A stretch of 64,000 bases of DNA from Bacillus benzoevorans (GCF_014207535.1 NZ_JACHGK010000007.1:124001-188000), one strand, 5' to 3'; positions 34,045 to 43,173 are shown, numbered from the stretch's first letter. Notes: generated by a model from the letters alone, not told the origin. Translations and numbers: made by a program.

Positions 34045-36462
34045 TTAATTGGCCACGATATTAACGAGTTTTCCCGGTACAGCAATCACTTTACGAACCG
34101 TTTTTCCATCAATTTGCGTTTTGACTTTATCATCGCCCATGGCGATTTGTTCTAACGCATCCTTATTGGTATCTGCCGGTACCATCAGCTTTGCTTTTAC
34201 TTTCCCGTTGATTTGAATCACAATTTCTACTTCATCATCCTTTAATTTTCCCTCATCATATGCCGGCCACGCCTCATATGAAATGCTGCCGCTATGACCA
34301 AGCTTTTCCCACAGCTCTTCCGCAATATGCGGGCACATTGGTGCAAGCAATTTGACAAAGCCCTCCATATAGCTGATTGGCAGGACATCCGCTTTATACG
34401 CATCATTGATAAACACCATTAATTGTGAAATCGCCGTATTAAAGCGTAAATGTTCATAGTCCTCGGTTACTTTTTTCACCGTTTGATGGTAAACCTTCTC
34501 CAGACTGCTGCCTTGTTCATTGTCCTGAATTTTCGCGTTCAACGTTTCATTTTCTTCTATGAATAAACGCCAAATTCGGTCAAGAAAGCGTCTTGCTCCG
34601 TCCACTCCATTTGTTGACCAGGCAATCGAACCTTCAAGAGGTCCCATAAACATTTCGTAAAGACGCAGTGTATCAGCACCATGGCTTTCGACAATTTCGT
34701 CCGGATTGACGACATTGCCTTTTGATTTACTCATTTTTTCATTATTTTCCCCAAGAATCATTCCTTGGTTAAATAACTTTTGGAATGGCTCTTTTGTTGT
34801 AACAACACCAAGATCATACAAGAATTTATGCCAGAAGCGGGCGTACAATAAGTGCAGAACGGCATGCTCTGCTCCGCCGATATAAATATCAACTGGAAGC
34901 CATTCTTTTAATTTTTCAAAATCGGCAAAAGCTTCCTCATTATGCGGATCGATAAAACGCAGGTAGTACCAGCAGCTGCCTGCCCATTGCGGCATCGTAT
35001 TTGTTTCCCGGCGTCCTTTTTTACCTGTTTCCGGATCGACAACATTGACCCAATCCGTAATATTAGCCAGCGGCGACTCACCTGTTCCAGATGGTTTGAT
35101 TTCTTTTGTCACTGGAAGCACTAACGGCAATTCAGCTTCAGGAACAGCCGTCATTGTTCCGTCTTCCCAGTGAATAACCGGAATCGGTTCGCCCCAATAG
35201 CGCTGGCGGCTGAACAGCCAGTCGCGAAGACGGTAGGTTACTTTTTTCGTCCCAATCCCCTTTTCTTCAAGCCAAGCGATCATTTTACTGATGGCATCTT
35301 CCTTATTTAATCCATTTAAAAAGTCTGAATTAACATGCTTTCCATCACCGGCATAGGCTTCCTTTTCAATATCTCCGCCGGCAACAACCTCTTTTATTTC
35401 AAGGTTGAATTTTTTCGCAAATTCATAGTCACGCTCATCATGTGCCGGTACGGCCATAATAGCTCCGGTACCATAGCTGACTAATACATAGTCGGCAATC
35501 CAGATCGGTGTCTTTTCTCCATTCACCGGATTAATCGCGTAAGCTCCGGTAAAGACACCGGTTTTGTCTTTTGCTAAATCGGTTCTTTCCAGATCACTTT
35601 TACTTTTGATTTGCTCTAAATAGGCATCCACTGCAGGACGCTGTTCGTCGGTTGTGATTTCCTTTACTAATGCATGTTCAGGTGCAAGAACGCAATACGT
35701 AGCGCCGAACAAGGTATCAGGACGAGTAGTAAATACAGTAAAGGCTGCATCATGCTGTTCAATTTTGAAATTGACCTCTGCACCTTCGGAACGGCCAATC
35801 CAGTTGCGCTGCATATCTTTAATGCTTTCCGGCCAATCTAATTCTTCCAAGTCTTCAAGCAAACGATCGGCATAGGCAGTGATTTTCAGCATCCATTGTT
35901 TCATTGGACGGCGTTCTACAGGATGTCCGCCCCGTTCACTCTTTCCGTCAATGACTTCTTCATTGGCCAGCACGGTCCCAAGCGCCGGGCACCAGTTCAC
36001 GGCTACTTCATCAATGTATGCCAGGCCTTTTTCATAAAGCTTTAAAAAGATCCATTGCGTCCATTTGTAATAATGAGGATCTGTTGTATTCACTTCCCGA
36101 TCCCAGTCATAGGAAAAACCTAATGATTTAATTTGGCGGCGGAAATTATTGATGTTTTGAAGCGTAAAATCAGCGGGATCATTTCCTGTATCCAATGCAT
36201 ACTGCTCAGCCGGAAGACCAAAAGCATCCCAGCCCATTGGATGAAGAACATTATAGCCCTGCATTCTTTTTAATCTGGATAAAATATCCGTTGCAGTATA
36301 ACCCTCCGGGTGGCCTACGTGCAATCCTGCACCAGATGGGTATGGGAACATATCAAGAGCGTAAAATTTACGTTTATTTTTAGCTTCACTTGTTTTAAAA
36401 GTTTTATTTTCTTCCCAGAATTTTTGCCATTTTTTTTCAATCTCAAGATGATTGAAACTCAT
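34045..36462 (-). CDS. leuS: Leucyl-tRNA synthetase
   Basis: 805 residues, the bacterial LeuRS size. HIGH motif as HVGH at residues 48-51, KMSKS at 576-580, the CP1 editing domain in between (GTGAIMAVPAHDERDYEFA), and anticodon-binding and C-terminal domains. ATG 36462 (MSFNHLEIEKKW) is preceded by GGGAGGAAAAAGAA. A longer frame through 36654 runs across the T-box leader and is not coding. Expression is controlled by that leader. Confidence 0.97.
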   Translation of the reverse strand: MSFNHLEIEKKWQKFWEENKTFKTSEAKNKRKFYALDMFPYPSGAGLHVGHPEGYTATDILSRLKRMQGYNVLHPMGWDAFGLPAEQYALDTGNDPADFTLQNINNFRRQIKSLGFSYDWDREVNTTDPHYYKWTQWIFLKLYEKGLAYIDEVAVNWCPALGTVLANEEVIDGKSERGGHPVERRPMKQWMLKITAYADRLLEDLEELDWPESIKDMQRNWIGRSEGAEVNFKIEQHDAAFTVFTTRPDTLFGATYCVLAPEHALVKEITTDEQRPAVDAYLEQIKSKSDLERTDLAKDKTGVFTGAYAINPVNGEKTPIWIADYVLVSYGTGAIMAVPAHDERDYEFAKKFNLEIKEVVAGGDIEKEAYAGDGKHVNSDFLNGLNKEDAISKMIAWLEEKGIGTKKVTYRLRDWLFSRQRYWGEPIPVIHWEDGTMTAVPEAELPLVLPVTKEIKPSGTGESPLANITDWVNVVDPETGKKGRRETNTMPQWAGSCWYYLRFIDPHNEEAFADFEKLKEWLPVDIYIGGAEHAVLHLLYARFWHKFLYDLGVVTTKEPFQKLFNQGMILGENNEKMSKSKGNVVNPDEIVESHGADTLRLYEMFMGPLEGSIAWSTNGVDGARRFLDRIWRLFIEENETLNAKIQDNEQGSSLEKVYHQTVKKVTEDYEHLRFNTAISQLMVFINDAYKADVLPISYMEGFVKLLAPMCPHIAEELWEKLGHSGSISYEAWPAYDEGKLKDDEVEIVIQINGKVKAKLMVPADTNKDALEQIAMGDDKVKTQIDGKTVRKVIAVPGKLVNIVAN

Positions 36463-36529
36463 TTCTTTTTCCTCCCAAAAATAAAATTGACAATTACCTT
36501 CACACATTTTCTGACACTTGTATTTAGAG

Positions 36530-36780
36530 AAAAATATAAAAAACCCCTCATCCCAAATTGGGACGAGAGGATTATATACGAATCTTCCCGCGGTACCACC
36601 CACATTAGTGCACAAGTCACTCGCTTCATTCAACCTTAACGCGGTAAACGGCAATCATTACTGGGCTTCGTGATCGCAACTCTAAGGCGAGTTCATGACG
36701 TTCCTGACTGACTTGCACCACCCGTCAGTTCTCTATTAGTTCAGGAAATCAAATCATTACTATTCCTTTTCAATGTCATT
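36530..36780 (-). promoter_or_regulatory. T-box leader riboswitch of leuS
   Basis: On the minus strand the invariant T-box GGTGGTACCGCGG is at 36588-36600, followed by a strong terminator (stem CCTCTCGTCCC / GGGATGAGGGG, T-run; 36535-36570). Upstream, the Stem I region contains GAACTCGCC, in which CTC (36689-36691) is the likely leucine specifier codon. Uncharged tRNA-Leu would stabilise the antiterminator and switch leuS on. The gap 36463-36897 holds only this leader and the next terminator. Confidence 0.92.
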
Positions 36781-36856
36781 GATTTATGAATATATAGTGC
36801 TATTCTATACCATTTTATGTTACGATGCAAGTTCACACTAAAGGTGAAATAATAAT

Positions 36857-36890
36857 GGCTGCTCCAACGGGTAAGCACCTTGGAACAGCC
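36857..36890 (-). terminator. Hairpin after actP
   Basis: Stem GGCTGCTCCAA / TTGGAACAGCC (one mismatch) immediately after the symporter stop; the minus-strand T-tail is interrupted (ATTATTATTT). Confidence 0.6.
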
Positions 36891-36897
36891 CTTTGTT

Positions 36898-38424
36898 TTA
36901 TTTTACGCCTGTATTTGCCTTCACCATGACTTCTGCATATCTTTTCTCATCCCGTTTATGGGAAACTAGTGTTCCGATAATCCCGCCGATAAATCCGGCT
37001 GGTATCGAAATAATCGCTGGATTCGTTAAGGCCAACAGCGGTTCCCCAACGAAGATAGCCACCCCTGGTTCAGGGTTTAACACATTCGGGCTCACCGCCA
37101 CTAGCACTAATGCTGAGATCAGACCAGTCAGCATACCGGTAACGGCCCCTGTTGTATTAAATCTTTTCCAATAGATGGTATAGATAATGACCGGCAGGTT
37201 CGCACTTGCTGCGACACAGAAAGCCAGTGAAACCAGAAATGCCACATTCATTTTTTGCGCAAACAAAGCAAGAATAATGGAAAAAATGGAAACCCCAATC
37301 GACGCATAGCGGGCTGCCAGCATTTGCTGTTTTTCCGTCACTTTGCCCTTTTTAATAATTTGTCCATAAATATCATGGGCGAATGCGGACGCACCTGACA
37401 ATACAAGACCTGCTACAACCGCTAAAATGGTTGCAAAGGCTACAGCTGATACAAAGGACATCAGGAAGTCCCCGCCTAATGCTTTTGCTAATAATGGTGC
37501 GGCCATATTACCGGCTGCATTAGCACTGATAATATCCTGAGAGCCAACAAAGGCTGCGGCGCCAAAACCAAGGAAAATCGTTAAAATATAGAAGATTCCG
37601 ACCACCCATGTGGCGGTTACCACAGAGCTGCGGGCTGTTTTCGCATCTTTTACCGTAAAGAAACGCATTAAAATATGCGGCAGACCTGCAGTTCCAAGAA
37701 CAAGCGCTGCCATCATCGAAATCGTATCGAGCGGATTCTGATACTTGATGCCGGGGTTTAAATAATTTTCCCCATGTGGTGTTAACGTTTTCATTTCTTT
37801 AAACATGTTAAAAATATTAAAGTCGAATTTTGCCAGTACGAGAAAAGAAATGACCACTGTTCCCAGCATAAGCAGGCAGGCTTTAATAATTTGCACCCAG
37901 CTTGTAGCTGTCATTCCGCCAAATAATACATAAATCGTCATCATCACGCCCACGATTAAGACGGCCACCCAATAATCAATTCCTAATAACAGCTGAATAA
38001 GTGCGCCGGCTCCAACTAACTGGGCAATCATGTAAAAAATCACAATGGTAATCGTACTTAATGCCGCTGTTCCGCGGATCTTCTTTTCATCAAAACGGGC
38101 ATTGATCATATCGGCGATTGTATAACGGCCTAAGTTGCGCAGCGGTTCGGCCACGATATATAAAACAACCAGGTAAGCCACTAAATAACCGATGGAAAAG
38201 AAAAATCCATCAAATCCATTTAAGGCAATAGCACCGGCAATTCCTAAAAACGAAGCAGCGGATAAATAATCCCCGGCAATAGCTAGTCCATTCTGCCAGC
38301 CAGTTAAACCGCCGCCGGCAGTGTAAAATTCACTTGCCGTTTTGGTCCGTTTGGCAGCCCAATAGGTAATCACGAGCGTCATTCCGACAATCAGAACAAA
38401 TAAAACAAAGGCTACCATACTCAT
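36898..38424 (-). CDS. actP: Sodium:solute symporter, ActP acetate-permease type
   Basis: 508 residues, about 13 membrane helices. SSSF family signature region ASEFYTAGGGLTGWQNGLAIAGDYLSAASFLG and the motif GTAGLPHILMRFFTV are typical of ActP/YwcA. It is expected to import acetate or another short monocarboxylate with a cation. It overlaps the stop of the DUF485 gene by 4 bases, as in yjcH-actP pairs. Substrate is inferred, not shown. Confidence 0.88.
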   Translation of the reverse strand: MSMVAFVLFVLIVGMTLVITYWAAKRTKTASEFYTAGGGLTGWQNGLAIAGDYLSAASFLGIAGAIALNGFDGFFFSIGYLVAYLVVLYIVAEPLRNLGRYTIADMINARFDEKKIRGTAALSTITIVIFYMIAQLVGAGALIQLLLGIDYWVAVLIVGVMMTIYVLFGGMTATSWVQIIKACLLMLGTVVISFLVLAKFDFNIFNMFKEMKTLTPHGENYLNPGIKYQNPLDTISMMAALVLGTAGLPHILMRFFTVKDAKTARSSVVTATWVVGIFYILTIFLGFGAAAFVGSQDIISANAAGNMAAPLLAKALGGDFLMSFVSAVAFATILAVVAGLVLSGASAFAHDIYGQIIKKGKVTEKQQMLAARYASIGVSIFSIILALFAQKMNVAFLVSLAFCVAASANLPVIIYTIYWKRFNTTGAVTGMLTGLISALVLVAVSPNVLNPEPGVAIFVGEPLLALTNPAIISIPAGFIGGIIGTLVSHKRDEKRYAEVMVKANTGVK

Positions 38425-38768
38425 AGTTTTTGTTCTCCTTGATTTTCAACGATTTCTTCGGCCATAGAATCAAATTTTGCCGCTTTCTTTACATAAGTCA
38501 TGCATAATACCCATGTCATCACAAATAAGCCCATGGAATAAATCCATGTCCAGGATATGGAGCCAATAGCAGGCTCATTTAAAATCGTAGTGTAGGAAGT
38601 AAGGATTGGTAATAAAAAATAAAGACTTAAGAAGATAATCGTAGATGGAATGAGGAATTTCTTCTTGGTGTTGAGTAAATGCTTAAAATCTTGACTGCCT
38701 GCAATTTTTTCAAAATCGTAATTTGGCTCTTTTTGTTGTACAACATCAGTTTTTGCATAATTCTCCAA
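38421..38768 (-). CDS. DUF485 membrane protein, partner of ActP
   Basis: 115 residues from TTG 38768, with AAAAGGAG 8 bases upstream; the open frame three codons longer begins inside that site. Two membrane helices (FLIPSTIIFLSLYFLLPIL and SWTWIYSMGLFVMTWVLCM) flank a short loop, the YjcH/YwcB pattern. Genes of this family nearly always precede actP-type symporters and overlap them, as here (ATGA). Confidence 0.88.
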   Translation of the reverse strand: MENYAKTDVVQQKEPNYDFEKIAGSQDFKHLLNTKKKFLIPSTIIFLSLYFLLPILTSYTTILNEPAIGSISWTWIYSMGLFVMTWVLCMTYVKKAAKFDSMAEEIVENQGEQKL

Positions 38769-38788
38769 ATAAACCACTCCTTTTTTGT

Positions 38789-38803
38789 AATTTTCTGAAT
38801 TAT
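38789..38803. promoter_or_regulatory. CodY-like box before the actP operon
   Basis: AATTTTCTGAATTAT matches AATTTTCWGAAAATT at 12 of 15 positions, directly upstream of the ribosome binding site of the DUF485-actP operon. Confidence 0.4.
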
Positions 38804-38880
38804 ATTTATATTCTAAAAAATGTAGATAAAAATAGCAATATAATTATAAAAGTCAGGATAATAGTCCCGTAATAACGTTG

Positions 38881-38915
38881 AAAAGAGCTGATCCATTGAA
38901 GGAATCAGCTCTTTT
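38881..38915 (-). terminator. Terminator after ytzC and the small gene
   Basis: Perfect 12-bp stem AAAAGAGCTGAT / ATCAGCTCTTTT with an 11-base loop, 12 bases beyond the stop of the small ORF at 38927. Confidence 0.75.
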
Positions 38916-38926
38916 ATGCCAAATCA

Positions 38927-39091
38927 TTATTTTGGATGAATTTTTGCCCTTGTCGGCTGCGCTCCGCTTTGTTCATATTTCTTTTTTGCCAGTTTTACAA
39001 GATCCTTTTCTTCGCCAAATTCGACATCCTGACTATTAACACCATTTCGCGTTTTTTGTTCAGGATTCTGCTGTTTTGATCGTTTTTTCAT
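38927..39091 (-). CDS. Small charged protein, possibly spore-associated
   Basis: 54 residues, too short for usual ORF cut-offs. MKKRSKQQNPEQKTRNGVN at the start, then SQDVEFGEEKDLVKLAKK and a basic tail ending RAKIHPK. TAGGAGG lies 7 bases before ATG 39091 (another ATG at 39094). Its ribosome binding site abuts the ytzC stop, and a strong terminator follows, so it is an expressed second gene of a ytzC operon. The SQDVEFG motif and the overall polarity recall small acid-soluble spore proteins of the gamma/YfhD type, but I cannot assign it. Confidence 0.75.
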   Translation of the reverse strand: MKKRSKQQNPEQKTRNGVNSQDVEFGEEKDLVKLAKKKYEQSGAQPTRAKIHPK

Positions 39092-39102
39092 CATTTTTCC
39101 TC

Positions 39103-39366
39103 CTACCGTCCGAGTAAGATCATCTGATTCTGCATTTGCTGGAGCTGCAGCCGCATCCGGTGTAATTGTTCCCGCTGCTGCCCATTTGCACTCTGAGCCA
39201 GTTTCGCTAAATCATTATAGGCAGCTTCTAATTGCTGCAAAGCCTGAACATGTTCATTATCATTGTAGTGTTGTTGTGTACTGCTTATCGTACATTGGTC
39301 ATTTGCGAAGCGTAATGCATCTTCACATTCTTGAATCAACTGTTCAACCGACTCACGCGTTGCCAT
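39103..39366 (-). CDS. ytzC: YtzC, DUF2524 small protein
   Basis: 87 residues, all-helical and Gln-rich: MATRESVEQLIQECEDALRF, QQHYNDNEHVQALQQLEAAYNDL, QREQLHRMRLQLQQMQNQMILLG. The layout matches B. subtilis YtzC. Function unknown. AGGAGGGGTTTTCCG precedes the ATG. Followed after 11 bases by the small ORF at 38927-39091. Confidence 0.88.
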   Translation of the reverse strand: MATRESVEQLIQECEDALRFANDQCTISSTQQHYNDNEHVQALQQLEAAYNDLAKLAQSANGQQREQLHRMRLQLQQMQNQMILLGR

Positions 39367-39531
39367 CGGAAAACCCCTCCTATTCTTTGAGAAAGCTCTA
39401 ACCGAGCTTACGCTTTTATTTTGTGCAAGATTTCTCTTTTTACCCTGCCATGCTTCGTTCTATTTACAGTGGATAACTCATTCACTTCATGATAAAATGG
39501 ATAAATTCGAGTATAAAAGGAGGAATCTGAG

Positions 39532-40500
39532 TTGAATCAGAATAACCCTTTTCCATATGCAGCAGATCAGAAGCGTTACCATACATGGAATTACCATTTA
39601 CGAAATACATTTGGGGAAAAGGTGTTTAAAATTGCCTTAGATGGAGGTTTTGATTGTCCGAACCGCGACGGCACCGTGGCACACGGAGGCTGCACATTTT
39701 GCAGTGCTTCCGGCTCAGGAGATTATGCCGGCAACCGCGCCGATGACCTTATTAAACAGTTCAATGAAATAAAAAGTAAAATGCACACAAAATGGAAAGA
39801 TGGCAAATATATGGCCTATTTTCAGGCATTTACCAATACGCATGCTCCCGTCGATGTATTACGGGAAAAATATGAAACGGTATTAAACCTTGAAGGTGTA
39901 GTCGGTCTGTCTATTGCAACGAGACCGGACTGCCTCCCCGATGATGTCGTTGATTATTTAGCGGAGTTAAATGAACGAACCTATTTATGGGTAGAGCTCG
40001 GACTGCAAACGATTCATGAACAAACAGCGAATCTGATTAACCGTGCCCATGATTTTCCCACCTATGTCAGCGGGGTAGAGAAACTGCGCCAGCGCGGCAT
40101 TCGTGTATGTTCTCACATTATCAATGGTCTTCCGCTTGAAACAACCGATATGATGATGGAAACAGCAAAAGCGGCAGCCAGCTTGGATGTGCAGGGAATT
40201 AAAATCCATCTTCTCCATTTATTAAAGGGTACACCAATGGTCAAACAATATGAAAAAGGGATGCTGCAGTTTTTATCATTTGCAGACTATGTCCAATTAG
40301 TATGTGATCAATTAGAAATCCTTCCTCCTGAAATGATTATCCATCGAATCACAGGTGATGGTCCGATTGATTTAATGATTGGTCCGATGTGGAGTGTTAA
40401 TAAATGGGAAGTATTGAATGCCATCGATGCAGAACTCGTCCGCCGCAACAGTTGGCAGGGCAAGTTCTATGTACCACAGGATAGTGGGGTGAAAGGATGA
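39532..40500 (+). CDS. ytqA: YtqA, radical SAM protein (TIGR01212 type)
   Basis: 322 residues. The radical SAM cluster motif is written CPNRDGTVAHGGCTFCSASG, i.e. a Cx(n)CxxC form with a longer first spacing, followed by a TIM-barrel-like core (VGLSIATRPDCLPDDVVDYL, YLWVELGLQTIHEQT, HIINGLPLET, KIHLLHLLKGTP). The reaction is unknown. TTG start with AAGGAGG 9 bases upstream. Its stop overlaps the ytqB start (ATGA), so it is co-translated with a tRNA wobble-uridine methyltransferase. Confidence 0.92.
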   Translation: MNQNNPFPYAADQKRYHTWNYHLRNTFGEKVFKIALDGGFDCPNRDGTVAHGGCTFCSASGSGDYAGNRADDLIKQFNEIKSKMHTKWKDGKYMAYFQAFTNTHAPVDVLREKYETVLNLEGVVGLSIATRPDCLPDDVVDYLAELNERTYLWVELGLQTIHEQTANLINRAHDFPTYVSGVEKLRQRGIRVCSHIINGLPLETTDMMMETAKAAASLDVQGIKIHLLHLLKGTPMVKQYEKGMLQFLSFADYVQLVCDQLEILPPEMIIHRITGDGPIDLMIGPMWSVNKWEVLNAIDAELVRRNSWQGKFYVPQDSGVKG

Positions 40501-41081
40501 AGCTGGAACGAATCCTTCCTTTTGCAAAAACGCTTTTAGCTAAGGCAATAAAGCCCGGTGATGCAGTCGTTGACGGAACGCTTGGAAACGGACATGATGC
40601 GGAACTGCTATGTGAATTGGTTGGTGATTCCGGACAGGTTTTCGGCTTTGATATTCAAGAAACCGCCCTCAGAAACAGTTTAAAACGAATCGAAAAAAGA
40701 GATTTTACGGATCGCGTTACGTTTTATCAAAGAGGTCATGAACATATTAAAGAATCCATTCCACCTCAATATCATGGAAAAATCACTGCCGCCATTTTTA
40801 ACCTTGGTTACTTGCCCGGCGGTGATAAAACATTGGTAACGCAACCGGAAACAACGATTTCAGCTATTGAACAGCTCCTTTCTATCATGGCACCGGAAGG
40901 AATGATCGTCCTGGTTATTTACCATGGTCATCCTGAAGGCGCAGTCGAACGGGACATCCTGTTGCAATATGCCGGAAGTATTGACCAAAAAAAGGCGCAT
41001 GTTTTACAGTACCGCTTTATCAACCAAATAAATAACCCGCCTTTTATTATGGCCATTGAAAAAAGAGCACAGGTTGAATAA
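40497..41081 (+). CDS. mnmM: YtqB/MnmM, tRNA wobble-uridine methyltransferase
   Basis: 194 residues, class I SAM methyltransferase: AVVDGTLGNGHDAELLCEL (motif I), VFGFDIQETAL, IFNLGYLPGGDK, MIVLVIYHGHPEG. The YtqB family has been reported to be MnmM, which methylates 5-aminomethyl-2-thiouridine to mnm5s2U in Bacillus. The last six codons and the stop are built into the terminator hairpin. Confidence 0.92.
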   Translation: MKLERILPFAKTLLAKAIKPGDAVVDGTLGNGHDAELLCELVGDSGQVFGFDIQETALRNSLKRIEKRDFTDRVTFYQRGHEHIKESIPPQYHGKITAAIFNLGYLPGGDKTLVTQPETTISAIEQLLSIMAPEGMIVLVIYHGHPEGAVERDILLQYAGSIDQKKAHVLQYRFINQINNPPFIMAIEKRAQVE

Positions 41082-41100
41082 TTCAAACCTGTGCTCTTTT
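41061..41100 (+). terminator. Terminator built from the ytqB 3' end
   Basis: AAAAGAGCACAGGTTGAA (41061-41078) pairs with 41082-41100 (one bulge), and the TAA stop is the loop; T residues follow. The hairpin arm is the coding sequence for the last residues of YtqB. Confidence 0.85.
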
Positions 41101-41132
41101 TCTGCGTGAATGATATACTCTCTCGTGTTTGA

Positions 41133-42212
41133 TTAGGCCGGAGAAGATTTTTGCAATTTCCGGTATATGACTGCATTAAAATAGAAGAAGGCACTTGCAG
41201 GACCTGCTGTTTTTAATATTTCCTTTGCCAGCTTCCAGATATTTTGCTGTTTCCTTACTTTGTCATCAGAGAGATAAAGACCGAGCAATCCCCGGTTAAT
41301 CAATTGATGAAACCGTTTATGCGGCAGCAGTTTTGTATGGCGGTCAGCCTCTTTGACAAAATGCTGTAAACGGTGAAACAGCTCCTGATCATTTTTATAA
41401 TAAAAACAAAAGTTTAAATCGCCCCCCTGGCGATCCTCCTCTTGATCAATAAAATAATCCAGTAAAATATGAAGTCCTTGAATATACGGGAAATAACCCT
41501 GACGGATATGCTCAGCATGTCCGACGACAAAATCGTCGCGAAAAGCATAAGATACAAGACAGAAAATCCCTAAAGTAGACCCGGAGCATGCGGAAAATTC
41601 ATACCATGACATCTCAGGAATCGCTTCTTTATTATTATTAAACCAATTTCTGAGACGCGGCACCCTCTGCTCAGGGATCACATGTTTATGTACCTGCAGG
41701 TCGCAATAATAGTGACAAAGCTCTAATAAATACTCCCTAATCTCTGGATAATGGCTGCACCTGGACAAGACATCCCGGCAGGTTGCAGCTAAATCATACA
41801 AATACCGCCCATCCTCCCGTTCATTGCGAAAACGGTAATAGTCCCCTGACTGTTGCTGTTTTCCCTCCATCGACAGCGCATCCTTCATTGCTTCATGCAG
41901 TGCGGAAAAATCCTTCGGATCCAGTGATGTACTTCGATCACATAGATTATCTAAATAATCACTGATCGTTTGATAAGCAACGATAAAACGAATCACTTCC
42001 GCGTAATGTTCATTCGCTGTTAAAGCTAATATCGCTCCGCCTTCACAATGAAAAGTTTTATATTCGATACTTGCTAAGGCCTGACTGCGCAATTCCGGAT
42101 CCGGTATCTGCTCAGCACGCTCTTTCCAAAAGGAGAGCTCCCGGTGGACAGTTGGAAAAATTTTGCGGTATGCTTTTGCCATTAAACTAAACGGCATTGA
42201 TGGAACTGACAT
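41133..42212 (-). CDS. ytpB: Tetraprenyl-beta-curcumene synthase (YtpB, DUF2600)
   Basis: 359 residues, all-helical terpene-synthase-like protein. Aspartate-rich segments VAYQTISDYLDNLCDR and HILLDYFIDQEEDRQGGDLNF are the expected metal/pyrophosphate ligands of the YtpB family, which in B. subtilis cyclises C35 heptaprenyl diphosphate to a sesquarterpene found in spores. GTGAGG is 8 bases before the ATG. Downstream of ytpA with a 13-base gap, same operon. Confidence 0.92.
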   Translation of the reverse strand: MSVPSMPFSLMAKAYRKIFPTVHRELSFWKERAEQIPDPELRSQALASIEYKTFHCEGGAILALTANEHYAEVIRFIVAYQTISDYLDNLCDRSTSLDPKDFSALHEAMKDALSMEGKQQQSGDYYRFRNEREDGRYLYDLAATCRDVLSRCSHYPEIREYLLELCHYYCDLQVHKHVIPEQRVPRLRNWFNNNKEAIPEMSWYEFSACSGSTLGIFCLVSYAFRDDFVVGHAEHIRQGYFPYIQGLHILLDYFIDQEEDRQGGDLNFCFYYKNDQELFHRLQHFVKEADRHTKLLPHKRFHQLINRGLLGLYLSDDKVRKQQNIWKLAKEILKTAGPASAFFYFNAVIYRKLQKSSPA

Positions 42213-42225
42213 AACAAAACCTCAC

Positions 42226-43029
42226 TTACACAATATAGCCAATTGCTTTTAATTGGCTGTTAAAAAAATCCTTGGCATACTCAAATACTTCTTCCCGTTC
42301 AGGCTCATTGAAAATTTCATGATAGCATTTAGGCCATTCCTTAAATCTTTTTTCTGATAGCGGAACATCGTTAAACCAGTCTCTTACAGTATGTTTATTA
42401 ACTATTTTGTCATCGCCGCCCTGCATCACCAGAAATGGAAGGTCCTGAATTTTATCATTATTTTCAAAAGCAAACTTTATCGCCTGAATGAGCTCGTGAT
42501 ACCATCTGACGGATACCTTGGTGATATACAAAGTATCATTGACATCAGCCTCCCTTACATCTGGATTACGGGTTGCCATATCAACGGTTAAACCAGAATT
42601 CACTCTAAAGCTTGGGGCAACTACATTTAGGACGGAAGAAAATAGATTCGTCATTTTCGCCGGGTAATTCACTAAACCTAAACATGGAGAAGAGAGCACT
42701 ACTCCTGCCAAATTCATTTTTTCTTCCTGCAGCAAGCGGATGGAAATTAAGCCGCCCATGCTATGACCGATAAGAAATACCGGTAAATTAAACTGATACG
42801 CTGCCTGAATCCAATCCTTTACTTCAAATATATATTCATCGAAAGAATCAATATGGCCCCTTCTTGACCTCGTTGTCATCCCTTGTCCGGGCAGATCACC
42901 CATGATGACATGAAAGCCTGATAACCGCCACATTTCAATTAACCAGCCGTAGCGGCGGTGATGTTCCATGGCTCCGTGGACCATCACAATCACTGCTTTT
43001 GCTTCTCCTTCCGCTTCCCACTTCCACAT
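42226..43029 (-). CDS. ytpA: YtpA, alpha/beta-hydrolase lysophospholipase
   Basis: 267 residues. Oxyanion HGAMEHHRRYG, nucleophile elbow IGHSMGGLIS, catalytic aspartate in MQGGDDKIV and histidine in CYHEIFNE. B. subtilis YtpA is a phospholipase required for bacilysocin formation. Cytosolic (no signal peptide). AGGAGGAACA precedes the ATG. Operon ytpA-ytpB as in B. subtilis. Confidence 0.92.
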   Translation of the reverse strand: MWKWEAEGEAKAVIVMVHGAMEHHRRYGWLIEMWRLSGFHVIMGDLPGQGMTTRSRRGHIDSFDEYIFEVKDWIQAAYQFNLPVFLIGHSMGGLISIRLLQEEKMNLAGVVLSSPCLGLVNYPAKMTNLFSSVLNVVAPSFRVNSGLTVDMATRNPDVREADVNDTLYITKVSVRWYHELIQAIKFAFENNDKIQDLPFLVMQGGDDKIVNKHTVRDWFNDVPLSEKRFKEWPKCYHEIFNEPEREEVFEYAKDFFNSQLKAIGYIV

Positions 43030-43173
43030 TGTTCCTTCCTCCTGTTACACACTTTTTCGCTATCCTTCTATTATGACGCAAAAACAAAAGCTTTGACAAA
43101 TCAATACCCTTATCAGAAAATAATCAAAGCATATCAATTTATTATTATGATGGTTTTAAAGGAGAGCTGCAAA

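Noticed and set aside
36463..36654. 64-codon N-terminal extension of leuS
   Set aside because: It is the translated T-box leader and terminator; leuS has a strong Shine-Dalgarno at 36462 and the family starts there.
43030..43173. Long frame extending ytoA upstream to 42958
   Set aside because: The extension is antisense to ytpA and the ytoA family begins at the ATG with the good Shine-Dalgarno.
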